The translations under genes and the position numbers were made by a program. Shown here in pieces: positions 15,327-24,739 of a stretch of 64,000 nucleotides of DNA. Each line of letters opens with the position of its first letter. Position 1 is the first letter of the stretch. Source of the stretch: CAG-1138 sp964495385 (GTDB lineage: Bacteria > Bacillota > Clostridia > Christensenellales > CAG-917); NCBI GenBank assembly GCA_964495385.1, contig CAZBVO010000001.1, positions 60,794-124,793 on the forward strand, in the 5' to 3' direction. Under the pieces are notes generated by a model, which worked only from the letters and a program-made list of their open reading frames with translations, did no database searches and was not told where the DNA came from.

Positions 15327-16520
15327 ATGGATTCCATATTCTTCAGCCTTGCGCTGATACTGTTTTTTGCAAAAGCACTCGGACTTGTGATGCGAAAGTT
15401 CAAACTGCCCGAGGTTATAGGCTCGCTTCTGGCGGGACTTTTGTTGGGGCCAAACCTTTTAGGCTGGGTAAACGACAGCGAACTTCTTACGGGAATATCG
15501 CAAATCGGCGTCGTTTTTATAATGTTTTCCGCAGGGCTCGAAACCGACCTTAAACAAATTCGTTCGGCAGGCAAACCTTCCGTCGTCATCACGCTTTTGG
15601 GCGTCGTGGTTCCGATGGCACTCGGATTCGGAACGGCCTGTTTATTTAGAGGAGTCGACTCGTCCGAAACAATTTTGCACAACCTTTACTACGGCGTAAT
15701 TCTGACCGCTACAAGCGTTGCGCTGACCGTAGCCACCCTTAAGGAGCTTGGCAAACTGAACGGCAAAGTAGGCACTTCCGTTTTGTCGGCGGCAGTTTTG
15801 GACGACGTTATCGGGCTTGTTATCCTCACCCTTGTCATCGGCCAAAGCGTGCCTGGGGCTCGAGTTGCGGACACCTTGCTTAACACGCTGTTCTTCTTCG
15901 TGTTGGCCGTTGCGATAGGCATAATCATAAACCAGTTGTTCAAGATGATCGAAACCAAATACGAACATCACCGCCGCATGCCTATCATAGGCCTTTGCAC
16001 CTGCCTGCTGTTTGCCTTTATTGCCGAAAATCTGTTTGGCCTTGCAGAAATCGTCGGCGCATTTATCGCAGGCGTAATATTCAGCGACACCAAAGACGCA
16101 CGCTACATCGAACGACGTATCGACCAAGGCAGTTACATGCTGTTCTCCCCTATCTTCTTTGCGCACATAAGCATTGCCTGCCGCTTTGAAAACTTCGAGA
16201 GTAAGCTTATTCTTTTCGGCCTCGTTTGGGTTTTGATGGGCTTTGCAGGCAAATTTGTAGGATGCTCGGTCGGGGCAAAAATGTGCGGTTTTTCTAACAA
16301 AGACAGCGCACGCGTGGGCATCGGAATGATGGCTCGTGCCGAAGTTGCTCTTATCACCACTCAAAAGGGCGTAAGCGCAGGCATAATCCCTTCCGACTTT
16401 ATGCCGTTTGTTATCATCCTTGTCATCGTCGGCAGCATTATGACACCGATTTTGCTTAAATTGGCCTACAAAGGCACCGACCTCGGCGAAAGTCTTCCTG
16501 CCCCGACAACGGCCGCCTAA
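15327..16520 (+). CDS. CPA2-family cation:proton antiporter
   Basis: A 397-residue membrane protein with about 11-12 hydrophobic segments, resembling the membrane domain of Kef/Na+:H+ exchangers: 'LPEVIGSLLAGLLLGPNLLG', 'TATSVALTVATLKELGKL' and 'AAVLDDVIGLVILTLV', which holds the pair of aspartates that carries ions in CPA2 antiporters. It lacks the C-terminal RCK/TrkA_N nucleotide-binding domain of KefB/C. Likely role: K+ or Na+ exchange against protons for pH and salt control. GGAG lies before the ATG. Confidence 0.93.
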   Translation: MDSIFFSLALILFFAKALGLVMRKFKLPEVIGSLLAGLLLGPNLLGWVNDSELLTGISQIGVVFIMFSAGLETDLKQIRSAGKPSVVITLLGVVVPMALGFGTACLFRGVDSSETILHNLYYGVILTATSVALTVATLKELGKLNGKVGTSVLSAAVLDDVIGLVILTLVIGQSVPGARVADTLLNTLFFFVLAVAIGIIINQLFKMIETKYEHHRRMPIIGLCTCLLFAFIAENLFGLAEIVGAFIAGVIFSDTKDARYIERRIDQGSYMLFSPIFFAHISIACRFENFESKLILFGLVWVLMGFAGKFVGCSVGAKMCGFSNKDSARVGIGMMARAEVALITTQKGVSAGIIPSDFMPFVIILVIVGSIMTPILLKLAYKGTDLGESLPAPTTAA

Positions 16521-16590
16521 ACGCCCAATTTCGGCCGATAACGGACGAAAAGCATAAAATAGTATATTATATTAAATTAAATACTAATTT

Positions 16591-16621
16591 AAAAGCAACC
16601 GCAGTTTACGGTTGCTTTTTT
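16591..16621 (+). terminator. Terminator after the antiporter gene
   Basis: Stem AAAAGCAACCG / CGGTTGCTTTT with loop CAGTTTA and a T run. Confidence 0.9.
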
Positions 16622-16624
16622 AAC

Positions 16625-16650
16625 AAAAAACCTCGCATCGCTGCGAGGTT
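16625..16650 (-). terminator. Terminator after the InlB/LRR lipoprotein gene
   Basis: Minus strand: stem CCTCGCA / TGCGAGG, loop GCGA, followed by six T. Confidence 0.9.
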
Positions 16651-16664
16651 TGTTAGGTTTGGTT

Positions 16665-19600
16665 TTATTGAATGTAAGAAGTTATGGTGTAGTTTTGCCA
16701 GCCTGCGGTTTTGCCGTAAGACTCGACGTACAACCATTTTACCATAAGTTTTGCACCGTCGTCGAAAGCACCCGAATCGAGGATAGGGGCGGTTTCGCCG
16801 GTGAACTTGACTTCTGCGCCGTTTTGGATGTTTGCAAAAGCTCTTGCTCCAACGGAGGAAATGCCTTTGCCGAAAACAACTTTCGAAAGTGCCGAGCAAC
16901 CGTTGAATGCGTCACGCTCGATGGTTGTAAGTGCGTCGTCGAAGGTAACTTCGGTTATGCCTCTGCAGCCTCTGAATGCTTCGTAGCCGATTGTGGTCAA
17001 AGCCGAGCCGCTGCCAAACGTCAACGAGCTTACCGAGCTGCAACCGCTGAATGCCTGGCTGCCGATTGTGGCGACTTTTGCAGGAATTTCGATTGCGGTG
17101 ATAAGTTTGTTGTCGTAAAACGCTTTGTTGCCGATGCTGACCAGCGAAGTAAGCTTGCCGTCAATGCCCTGATCGAACAAGTTGACGCAGTTTTCAAATG
17201 CGCTGTCGCCGATGGACACCAAACCGGTCACGAACTTGTTGAAGGATGCGCCGTCGCCCGTGCCGTAGCAAATATCGGTAAGCGATTTGCAGTTGTAGAA
17301 TGCGTAATCACCGAATTCGACAACTTCGCCGAGGTTAACGTTTGCAAGGTTTTCACAACCGCTGAACACGTCGTCTGACAAGGATTTGATACCCGTTGCC
17401 GTGACGGTCGTCAAGCTGACGTTGCCCCTGAATGCGCCCTGTCCGATGCTGACGAGTTTTTCCGGAAGGAAGGTGCCGCCGGACACCGTTACGGTTTCAT
17501 ACACAGGGTTGCCTTCGCCGTCAACCATCGGATCGCCGGTTTCAGGATCGGTTTTCTGAATAGGTTTGCCGTCTGCATCTTCTTTGTTTGCCGTATATTC
17601 GTTTCTTACGAATCCGGTAAATTTGACTGCGTTTTCAAAAGCAAATTCGCCGATTGAGACAAGTTCGCTGTTGTCGTCGTCCGAATCAACGCCCTCAACT
17701 ATAACCTTGGTGATTCCGCTTTCCGCAAACGCTTTGTTTCCGACGGAAGCAACGTTTTCTTTGACGGTAAATTCGACAAGGCTTGTGCAACCGTAGAAGG
17801 TGCCGTCCGGGATAGCCGTCAAGCTTCCGAGCGTTGCGCTTGCAAGAGTCGTAACTTCCTTAAACGCTTCCGTACCCAGCGTTCTTACGCTGTTAGGGAG
17901 TTCGACGGAAGTCAATTTCGACCAAGCAAAGGCCTTGTTGCCGACAACTTTCAACGACTTAGCCGCGCTAAGGTCGACGGAAGTCAATCCCGACGAAGCA
18001 AATGCTTCGTAGCCGATCTGAACGACGGATTCCGGAACCGTGAACGAGCCGAGTGCCGAGCAGCCGTAGAATGCACGCGACAAAATGTACTTAACGTCGT
18101 TGCCGCCAAACGTAACGCTTGTCAACGAAGTGCAGTTTTCAAATGCGCCCTCGCCTATTTCTACAACCGATGCAGGGATAGTAACCGATGTGATTGCAAT
18201 GCCCTTGAATGCTTGCGGAGCGATGTAAAGAACTCCGTCGTCGATTGTGGAAGAAGCGTCTTGTGCTTTGTAGTAAACCTTACCGATGGTGCCAAAAGCT
18301 TCGAATGCCTCAACGCCGATTGCGGTAACTTTGGTAAAGCCAGCGGTTGCGAGGCCGTTTACGCCGTCAAACGCATAATCGCCAACCGTTTCAACCGATG
18401 CGCCCGCAAAAGCGGTGAGCTTGGTGTTTTTGAATGCGGCTTTGCCGATGCGTCTTACGGATTCGGTACCCTCGACGGTGGCCAACTTGGTGCAATCTTC
18501 AAACAAACCGGACTGAATTTCCACCGGGTTGTGTTTGATGGTTGCCGAAGTAAGTTCGGTGCAACGGCTGAATGCTCCGCTTCCCAAAACTTCCAGTTTG
18601 TCCGAAAGAACAACTTCAGTCAGTTTGGTGTTGCTGAAAGCGTTTGCGCCGATGTAGGTGATGTTGTCAAAGTTAAATGCAACTATGCCGCTGTTTTCGA
18701 AAGCGGAGGTTCCGATTTCGCAAACGGTGTCAGGATAGTTGATGTTCTGAACCAACGTGAGGTTTGCAAAGCTGTAATCGGCAATCTTGCTGATGCCTGC
18801 GGTCACGTTGATCGTGGTCAAACCGGACGGAACGTAGTAGTTGTTGCCGTTTTGGATGACCGAGTAGCTGTTGTTGTAACTTTCCGAACCGAACAGTTTG
18901 CCAAACGCCATGTTGCCGTTGTAGGTAACGTCGGTAAGTGCGCCGCAACCTGCAAGCACGCTGTCGCCGTAAACTTCGACGGTTACAGGGAATGCGATGG
19001 AGGTCAACGAAGTGCAGTTTTTGAATGCGTTTGCGCCGACTTCGGCAAGTTTGGAGAGGCTTACGCCTTCGCTTTGAGTGCCGATGACGACTTCTGCCAA
19101 ATTAACTGTGCCGGCAAATGCGTTTTCGCCGATGGTAACGATGTCGTTTGAAAGTTCAACCTTAGTGATGAAGGTATAATCTGCAAAGGCTTCGGCCGCA
19201 ACGGAAGTAATTTTAACGTTGGTTACGGTAAGTTTGTCTTCGTCGGTAACTTCAATCGTACTCGGAACGTAAAGTTCGGTGTAGTTTTCCTTGCCGTAAT
19301 CGGTCAAACCGACAATGCTGCCGTCGTCGCCGAGTTCGTATACCGAACGCCAAATAGGAGCTACTTCAACGTCGGACAAAATGTTCCATTTTGCCGTTTC
19401 AAATTCGCCGTCGGCGTCGGTGAGCAGGTTGTACACGTTGCTCTTGACGTATTTCCAACCGACAAATTCGTAGAATTCACGGGTGTCGGCATCCAGCTTA
19501 AACACTCTGTTTGCCTGTTCGTCCTTGACGGAGTTCAGTTCGTCTCTGGACGTTATGTTGAGGAAGTAATCTTTTCCGAAAATCGCAACGTAAAATTTAA

Positions 19601-22355
19601 CGTCGCCGCCTTCTGCGGTCAGCTTTACCAAATAACGGTTAGCTTCCCAAACCGCCTCGAATGCGAGATCCTGAACGGTGTTGACGGTTGCAACGTGGTA
19701 AACTGCATCTGCCGAAACTCTTTCCTGTCTGTTTCCGTTGACAACCCTGTACCAACCCTTGAAAGTGTAGCCCGGATTGGTTACCGCGGTGAGAGTGTAG
19801 CTGCCGTCGTAAACGATTTCGCCTTCTCTGTCGGCGCTGGATTCGAGCACGCCGTAGCCTGCTTCCGAATCGCTTACGTTGACGTCAACGGTGTATCTGT
19901 TTGCAACGTATTCCGGAGCAACGAGAATATGATTGCCGTATTCTTCGCCCGCACTGTCGCTGTCAAACATAAACACCTCGAGGCCTGTGCCGTTTTCGTC
20001 GGTGATAAGTTTGCCGTCGACTACGTCGTGTTTCCAACCGACGAAGGTGTAGCCTTCTCTTTCTTTGACGTAGCTGTCAATGCTGAAGGTGTTGCCTTTT
20101 TCGGCGGTTCCGATAATTGTTCCGCCGTAAACGAAATTGTATTTTTCAGTGCCGAACTGAGCCTTAATCGACAAAACGTCTTCCAAAACCCAATTGTAAG
20201 TTTCGGTTGTGGAATAAGGAGTGTTGTCGAAGAAGTTCACCCAAGCTTCGAACTTATAGATGTCGTCGTATTCGGAAGGAATTGCCAAGGACAATTCGAT
20301 TTTGGTTCCGTATTCGAAAACGGACGGCACCGTTCCTTCCTGAACTGCGCTCTTATATGCCACCAACGGGCCGTTGAAAGCCTCGCCTTTTGCGGTGGAA
20401 ATTTTAACGTTGATCCATTCTTCGGTTTTGGTTTTGGTGGTGCTTACGTTGAAGCCGTAGCTTTCGATGGAATAGCCGGCGATAAGCGCAACCTGTTGAT
20501 CCTCGCCCTCGGTGCCGAGTTTAAGCTCGTAAACGGACTCGATGTCGATGTGGCCTTCTTCGTCGCCTACTCTGTAAGGTTTGCCGCCCTGAACGTAGAA
20601 CCAGCCCTTAAACGAATAGCCTTTTTTGGTTGCCAAATAGGAAGCGGTGCTTCTTTCGACGCTCATGACGAATGCTGCCGGGGATTGTTTTTCCGAACCG
20701 GTTTCGTCAAAGAGTTTTGCCGAACTGTCGGCAATTTGAACCAAATCGAAAGTTTCGGTGATGCCGGAATTGCCCGCATCGTCGGTCACTTCGGTAACGT
20801 TGTAGTTCACCCAATCCTTCGTAACGTCGAAAGTGAGAACGTATTTTACGATTTCCCATTGTGCGTAATAGGTAACGTCCTTTGCCAAAACGACGGTGGA
20901 CGGATCCACGGTCTTGTCGGTGTCGGCAGCGGTGGTCCAACCCTTGAAGCGGTAGCCGTTGTTAGGTGCGACGTTGATGTCGAACAACGAACCGTAATCG
21001 AGTTTTGCCGCCGAGCCCAACTCGTTGCCGTCGACGTCGGTGAGGTAAATGCTGCCTGCGCCCTCGTTGGTGTTGAGAAGGGTTACGCTGTATTGATTCA
21101 TCCTCCACTTTGCGGTGAGAGTGATGCCGTCGATATCGATGTCCCAAACTTTCAAAAGTCTGCCGTCGGCGGTGGTGATTTGCCTGTCGCCGTAGTACCA
21201 GCCTTCAAAAACGGCCTGATATTTTTGCGGAACGTCAAATTCGGTGCCGCCTTCGCCGTAGGTAACCTTAGCCGAGGTGTGCGAAAGCACGTCGCAACCC
21301 AAAGGAGAAAGCTCGACCGTGTAGGATTTTGCTTTCCATTCGGCGTACAACGTCATATCGCTGTTGATTTCGATGTTGGTTTTGAAGGAGTATTTGTTTT
21401 GGTTGTCCTCGTAATAGTACCAATATTCAAAGGAATAACCCGCCCTTGCCTCGATTTCGGCAGGAACGTCTTCTTCGTACAAAATGCCGTCCCACACGTC
21501 GATTTCTTCGCCGTTAGGGTCGGTCACGGTGTAGGTTTTGCCTGCGTAGCGGCTGTTGTTGACGTCGTTAGGATCAAAAACGGTGCCTTTGAAAGGAACT
21601 TCCACGCGATAGTAGTTCTGATCGCTGTTTCTGAAAGTAACGGTGTAGCTGCTGCCCTGGCGAATGTTGAAGTTGTAAGTTTTGGTGGAGTTGTCCTCGT
21701 AATTGATGAACAGTATGTAGAAATAGTTGTTGCCTTTCGTCAACGAGAACACCGGCGTTTTCTGTGCGCCCGAAGTGGAGCCTGCGCCAAACATGGTCAA
21801 CCATTGAGTTTGGTCGCTGACGTAAAGGATACTGCTCTTATCCAAATCGGAGGAACCGTAAATGCCGAAATAGCATTTGCTTCCCTCAACGCCTGCAGGA
21901 ACCGACAAACCGCCGAAATCGTAAGTGGCAACGGTAATGTCAACGGTTTTTTGATAGTAGCCGTTGATGGAATCGCCGAATTCGGAGTTCATATAGTTGT
22001 CGATAGCCTCGCTTGTCAACGGGTGCAAAGTCCATTTTGCATACAAAACGACGTTTGAATTTACCGTAAACGGAAAACTTACGGCATCGCCCGTACCTGC
22101 GCTGTCGGTATACCAGCCGACAAATTTGTAGCCGATGCGAATCGGTTCGGTAGGAGCCTGAATGGTGCCTCCCGCAACGCTGGTTCTCGCCTCAACCGAA
22201 TTGCCGCCCTGCGAATCGAAGGTAACGGTGTAAACGGTGGTAGGCTGTTTGTCGTCGTCGGTGGTACCGTCTTGCTTGTTGTCGCAAGCGGCGAACACGG
22301 TAACGACAAGCATAACCATAATCGCAATCGCAAACAGTTTGCTGAATTTTCTCAT
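16665..22355 (-). CDS. Giant surface lipoprotein: InlB-type B-repeats followed by BspA-type leucine-rich repeats
   Basis: The 1896-residue protein has a signal peptide with lipobox 'VFAAC' (cysteine about residue 24), followed by a Thr/Asp linker. About residues 41-1040 hold many Listeria-Bacteroides (InlB B) repeats, each with the pattern 'GYxFxGWYxx ... xxxLYAxW'. About residues 1050-1880 hold BspA-type (LRR_5) repeats such as 'ITSVTIPASVVEIGEGAFEN', roughly 23 residues each. There is no C-terminal anchor, so the lipid holds it to the membrane. Such proteins usually mediate adhesion to host or microbial surfaces. AAGGAAG precedes the ATG. Confidence 0.92.
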   Translation of the reverse strand: MRKFSKLFAIAIMVMLVVTVFAACDNKQDGTTDDDKQPTTVYTVTFDSQGGNSVEARTSVAGGTIQAPTEPIRIGYKFVGWYTDSAGTGDAVSFPFTVNSNVVLYAKWTLHPLTSEAIDNYMNSEFGDSINGYYQKTVDITVATYDFGGLSVPAGVEGSKCYFGIYGSSDLDKSSILYVSDQTQWLTMFGAGSTSGAQKTPVFSLTKGNNYFYILFINYEDNSTKTYNFNIRQGSSYTVTFRNSDQNYYRVEVPFKGTVFDPNDVNNSRYAGKTYTVTDPNGEEIDVWDGILYEEDVPAEIEARAGYSFEYWYYYEDNQNKYSFKTNIEINSDMTLYAEWKAKSYTVELSPLGCDVLSHTSAKVTYGEGGTEFDVPQKYQAVFEGWYYGDRQITTADGRLLKVWDIDIDGITLTAKWRMNQYSVTLLNTNEGAGSIYLTDVDGNELGSAAKLDYGSLFDINVAPNNGYRFKGWTTAADTDKTVDPSTVVLAKDVTYYAQWEIVKYVLTFDVTKDWVNYNVTEVTDDAGNSGITETFDLVQIADSSAKLFDETGSEKQSPAAFVMSVERSTASYLATKKGYSFKGWFYVQGGKPYRVGDEEGHIDIESVYELKLGTEGEDQQVALIAGYSIESYGFNVSTTKTKTEEWINVKISTAKGEAFNGPLVAYKSAVQEGTVPSVFEYGTKIELSLAIPSEYDDIYKFEAWVNFFDNTPYSTTETYNWVLEDVLSIKAQFGTEKYNFVYGGTIIGTAEKGNTFSIDSYVKEREGYTFVGWKHDVVDGKLITDENGTGLEVFMFDSDSAGEEYGNHILVAPEYVANRYTVDVNVSDSEAGYGVLESSADREGEIVYDGSYTLTAVTNPGYTFKGWYRVVNGNRQERVSADAVYHVATVNTVQDLAFEAVWEANRYLVKLTAEGGDVKFYVAIFGKDYFLNITSRDELNSVKDEQANRVFKLDADTREFYEFVGWKYVKSNVYNLLTDADGEFETAKWNILSDVEVAPIWRSVYELGDDGSIVGLTDYGKENYTELYVPSTIEVTDEDKLTVTNVKITSVAAEAFADYTFITKVELSNDIVTIGENAFAGTVNLAEVVIGTQSEGVSLSKLAEVGANAFKNCTSLTSIAFPVTVEVYGDSVLAGCGALTDVTYNGNMAFGKLFGSESYNNSYSVIQNGNNYYVPSGLTTINVTAGISKIADYSFANLTLVQNINYPDTVCEIGTSAFENSGIVAFNFDNITYIGANAFSNTKLTEVVLSDKLEVLGSGAFSRCTELTSATIKHNPVEIQSGLFEDCTKLATVEGTESVRRIGKAAFKNTKLTAFAGASVETVGDYAFDGVNGLATAGFTKVTAIGVEAFEAFGTIGKVYYKAQDASSTIDDGVLYIAPQAFKGIAITSVTIPASVVEIGEGAFENCTSLTSVTFGGNDVKYILSRAFYGCSALGSFTVPESVVQIGYEAFASSGLTSVDLSAAKSLKVVGNKAFAWSKLTSVELPNSVRTLGTEAFKEVTTLASATLGSLTAIPDGTFYGCTSLVEFTVKENVASVGNKAFAESGITKVIVEGVDSDDDNSELVSIGEFAFENAVKFTGFVRNEYTANKEDADGKPIQKTDPETGDPMVDGEGNPVYETVTVSGGTFLPEKLVSIGQGAFRGNVSLTTVTATGIKSLSDDVFSGCENLANVNLGEVVEFGDYAFYNCKSLTDICYGTGDGASFNKFVTGLVSIGDSAFENCVNLFDQGIDGKLTSLVSIGNKAFYDNKLITAIEIPAKVATIGSQAFSGCSSVSSLTFGSGSALTTIGYEAFRGCRGITEVTFDDALTTIERDAFNGCSALSKVVFGKGISSVGARAFANIQNGAEVKFTGETAPILDSGAFDDGAKLMVKWLYVESYGKTAGWQNYTITSYIQ

Positions 22356-22431
22356 AGTTTACTTCCTTTCTTGAGATTTCAATGTAACCTTGCGCGCATA
22401 TATACACATACGCACGAAGTTATACGTTATA

Positions 22432-22460
22432 ATTATAAACACATTCAAACAATTTGTCAA
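22432..22460 (-). promoter_or_regulatory. Promoter of the InlB/LRR lipoprotein gene
   Basis: Minus strand: perfect TTGACA (22455-22460), 17-nt spacer, perfect TATAAT (22432-22437), giving a leader of about 70 nt. Confidence 0.9.
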
Positions 22461-22605
22461 TAAAATGTGACTTTTGAATAGGCACGACCAAAAAAATAAT
22501 GCCCGAAATCGGCAGGCGGCGGCAAAATCGGCCGAAATGACGTCAAATTTTGTCGAAAACAGCCGCTGCTTCGGCGGTTTTGGCAACAATTCCCTTTCCG
22601 ACAAC

Positions 22606-22637
22606 GGAAAAAGCGCCCCCGTAAGGACGCTTTTTCC
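22606..22637 (-). terminator. Terminator after the transposase gene
   Basis: Perfect arms GGAAAAAGCG / CGCTTTTTCC, extended inward by GC pairs. Within the minus-strand hairpin the last arm holds five T. Confidence 0.65.
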
Positions 22638-22684
22638 AAAAACAATAAAAAGTGGAGATACTATTCTAAGCCCAAAGGCAAAGT

Positions 22685-23452
22685 TTACTGCTGCTGCTGT
22701 TGCTTCATTTTCAAAGCGGTGCGCCTGATTTTTTCGCGGTCGATGCCCAAAAGCACGGCAACGTCCCTAAGCGAAACGCCGCATCTGGATTGAAGCTCGT
22801 AAATGGCCGCCTTCAAAATTTCAGGATCCTGCAAAGCGTATTTGTCGGTGATGCGGAATTTGTGAATAAGTTCCATAAGCACCGTGTCGCAGTCCTCGTT
22901 AGGCTTCTGCTCCAAAAAGTCAAACTTTTCTTTTTGATAGCTTGTCAGTTCGGGAACTTCGCCAAACAGCGCCTCAACCGCCTTGACGTCCGCAACGCCT
23001 TCGCCGAACATATAGGATTTTGCACTGCTGAACGGATAATCGGCCGAAAACAGCTCGATGCCTGCGGCGCACGGATTGTTGTGAACAAACGTGATGCAAC
23101 TTTCGATCTGATCCAACCCGGTCAAAGGTTCGCTGTCGTAACGTCCCTTAAAAACGTAACCGCTTCTGTTTTTGATGCGGTTGTAAAACTTGGCGTAAGT
23201 GGTGTTGAGCCTGCGCATAAATTCAGGCACTGCGTTTTTGTCCTTGGCAGTCACGATAAGGTGGCTGTGATTGTCCATAACGCAATAAGCAAGCACGCTG
23301 ACGTGCATATCTGCCGCCTTTTCCGCCATGGTGTTGACGTAAAAACGTTTGAGGTTGTCCGCCTTAAAAACGTTTTCGCGAGTGAGGCCGCAGGTTAAAA
23401 TGTGAAAATATTCGCTCTTGTCCAAAATTTCGGTTCTCGGCAATCTGGTCAT
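22685..23452 (-). CDS. IS200/Y1-like REP-associated transposase (RAYT) with C-terminal helix-turn-helix
   Basis: The 255-residue protein carries the HUH nuclease motif 'MDNHSHLIV' (H62, H64) and the candidate nucleophile Y86 in 'NTTYAKFYNRIKNRSG', then 'GRYDSEPL', as in the TnpA_REP/RAYT family. The C-terminal 70 residues hold a DnaA- or sigma-like helix-turn-helix ('GVSLRDVAVLLGIDREKIRR'), often seen in single-copy RAYTs. It starts at ATG 23452 after GGAG and ends in a run of glutamines. No flanking IS200 ends or REP pairs are visible, so it may be a domesticated single-strand DNA enzyme rather than an active element. Confidence 0.85.
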   Translation of the reverse strand: MTRLPRTEILDKSEYFHILTCGLTRENVFKADNLKRFYVNTMAEKAADMHVSVLAYCVMDNHSHLIVTAKDKNAVPEFMRRLNTTYAKFYNRIKNRSGYVFKGRYDSEPLTGLDQIESCITFVHNNPCAAGIELFSADYPFSSAKSYMFGEGVADVKAVEALFGEVPELTSYQKEKFDFLEQKPNEDCDTVLMELIHKFRITDKYALQDPEILKAAIYELQSRCGVSLRDVAVLLGIDREKIRRTALKMKQQQQQ

Positions 23453-23484
23453 AACAACTCCGTAATCGATTAAGTGATAGTAAA

Positions 23485-23514
23485 AGTATACCACCCCAAA
23501 AGCACTTCTGTCAA
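23485..23514 (-). promoter_or_regulatory. Promoter of the transposase gene
   Basis: Minus strand: TTGACA (23509-23514), 18-nt spacer, TATACT (23485-23490), 32 nt before the ATG at 23452. Confidence 0.8.
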
Positions 23515-23568
23515 GCGTTTTTGTGTCATTGGAGCAGATATTTTCGCCAAAAAATCCGTCCCTAAATT

Positions 23569-23668
23569 NNNNNNNNNNNNNNNNNNNNNNNNNNNNNNNN
23601 NNNNNNNNNNNNNNNNNNNNNNNNNNNNNNNNNNNNNNNNNNNNNNNNNNNNNNNNNNNNNNNNNNNN
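23569..23668. other. Assembly gap (100 N)
   Basis: Exactly 100 undetermined bases, a conventional placeholder. The true distance is unknown, and the 3' end of the EcsC-like gene lies in or next to it. Confidence 1.
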
Positions 23669-24489
23669 GGGTTTACGAGTTTTGTGTCCCTAAGTTGTTT
23701 TTTCAATTTTTCACAGCACGGTTTGAAAGTAAGGTACGTTATTCCGCCGCTAAGCACGACGCCTGCAACGGGTATGCTCTTTTTGAAGAAGTTTGCAAAC
23801 ACCTCTTTTGTCATTTTTACACCAAACCACTTGGAGGTCGATTTTACGATAGGATAAACCGTACCCTTTGTCAATGCGCGTTTGACAAGTTGTTTAGGCA
23901 CGCCCTTCGAAAGCGCCCCTGCAATCGCTTTTATCGCCTTATCTGCCCCGGCAACGCCGTACATGACGCCCAAACAAAGCGTCAGCATGTTGATTGTTTC
24001 CGAATCGAACACCCCCTCGTCCGAACCAACGTCTATTTGCGGAAATCCGTAAAGATACATCAATTTCTGCGCCGTACGAAGCATACAGCCGTAGTATTGC
24101 GCTACGTCGGCAGGGATGGTTGCGAGCATCGCAAAGCTTCCGGGGATGCTGAGTGCCGTGGCAATTCCCGAAACTACGATTCTTTCCTTCTGGATGACGT
24201 CCTCGGCCGTTTTGTCGATGGTTTTAAGCGGAACCCCTGCCTCTATCGGATTTGTCAGCACAGCCGCATTTACGACCTCTTCCGAGCATTTTTCCTTAAA
24301 CTCCGTTCTTAAAAAACCATCCCTGTCGATTTTTATTCCGGGGATTTTAAGGCTTTTTATTATCAAGTCCTCGACGTCAATTTCACCGTTGCCGTTTTCG
24401 TCAAAAGCATTAATCAACGCTTGTTTTGTTTTTTCGACAATTTTTGATTCCTTCTTTTCCACAAGTTGTTTTGTTTCGGTTTGTTCCAT
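23669..24489 (-). CDS. EcsC-like protein with N-terminal EF-hand-like loop, 3' end lost in assembly gap
   Basis: The visible 273 residues start MEQTETKQLVEKKESKIVEK after AAGGAG. Residues 30-41 (DENGNGEIDVED) match a calcium-binding EF-hand loop except that position 12 is Asp. Later parts ('IPADVAQYYGCMLRTAQKLM', 'YLYGFPQID', 'IPVAGVVLSGGITYLTF') resemble EcsC-family proteins, whose role is poorly known. The frame stays open through the N run to 23470. However, the sequence after the gap contains the transposase promoter, so I think the true stop lies in the gap. The start has a long structured leader (see the RNA at 24568-24706). Confidence 0.7.
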
Positions 24490-24567
24490 AATTATTCTCC
24501 TTGAAGTTTTATTTCAGACGGCAATTTTTGTTACCCTCCACAAAATGCCGTGCAAATTTCGCGAACT

Positions 24568-24597
24568 AAAAAAGTGCGCCGCCGCAAGGCAACGCAC
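24568..24597 (-). terminator. Intrinsic terminator inside the leader of the EcsC-like gene
   Basis: Minus strand: GTGCG-TT-GCC / GGC-GG-CGCAC with loop TTGC, followed by six T. It lies 79 nt before the start codon, so it either ends a separate small RNA or attenuates the gene. Confidence 0.75.
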
Positions 24598-24706
24598 CGA
24601 AACGCAGCCTCACAGTTGCAACACAGTTTCCGTAACATAGGAAAATAAGGCAAACGTTTTCAACTAAAAGTATGCCTATGTTACGAAATATTAAACTGTG
24701 TTGCAA
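24568..24706 (-). ncRNA. Candidate small RNA or attenuator leader with a 25-bp hairpin
   Basis: The predicted start (about 24704, from the promoter at 24711-24739) coincides with the base of a long inverted repeat. Arm 24616-24641 pairs with 24675-24706 as 14 bp (TTGCAACACAGTTT and its complement) plus 11 bp (CGTAACATAGG and its complement), separated by a 1-nt/7-nt internal loop and closed by a 33-nt loop. An intrinsic terminator follows at 24568-24597. The result would be an RNA of about 137 nt with a 5' hairpin and a 3' terminator. It could be an independent sRNA or a leader that controls the EcsC-like gene. Confidence 0.55.
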
Positions 24707-24710
24707 TTTT

Positions 24711-24739
24711 ATTATAACACGGGCATTACAAAATGGCAA
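24711..24739 (-). promoter_or_regulatory. Promoter of the structured RNA / EcsC-like gene
   Basis: Minus strand: TTGCCA (24734-24739), 17-nt spacer, TATAAT (24711-24716). Confidence 0.8.

Larger units (their letters stand above)
22356..22684. other. Intergenic region between the transposase gene and the giant lipoprotein gene
   Basis: It holds the lipoprotein promoter (22432-22460) and the hairpin terminator of the transposase gene (22606-22637). A second weak terminator-like hairpin, read on the minus strand, lies near 22486-22512 (TGCC...GGGCA before a T-rich run). I see no credible coding frame. Confidence 0.6.

Noticed and set aside
19695..22058. 787-codon plus-strand frame inside the giant lipoprotein gene
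   Set aside because: Long antisense frames are expected over repetitive GC-rich codons; the minus-strand product has a signal peptide and clear repeats.
16665..22355. Two separate genes (InlB part and LRR part)
   Set aside because: A single frame without stops joins them and there is no internal start with a ribosome site at the junction.
22606..22637. REP element paired with the transposase
   Set aside because: The hairpin is better explained as the transposase terminator; no second copy in inverted orientation is seen beside it.
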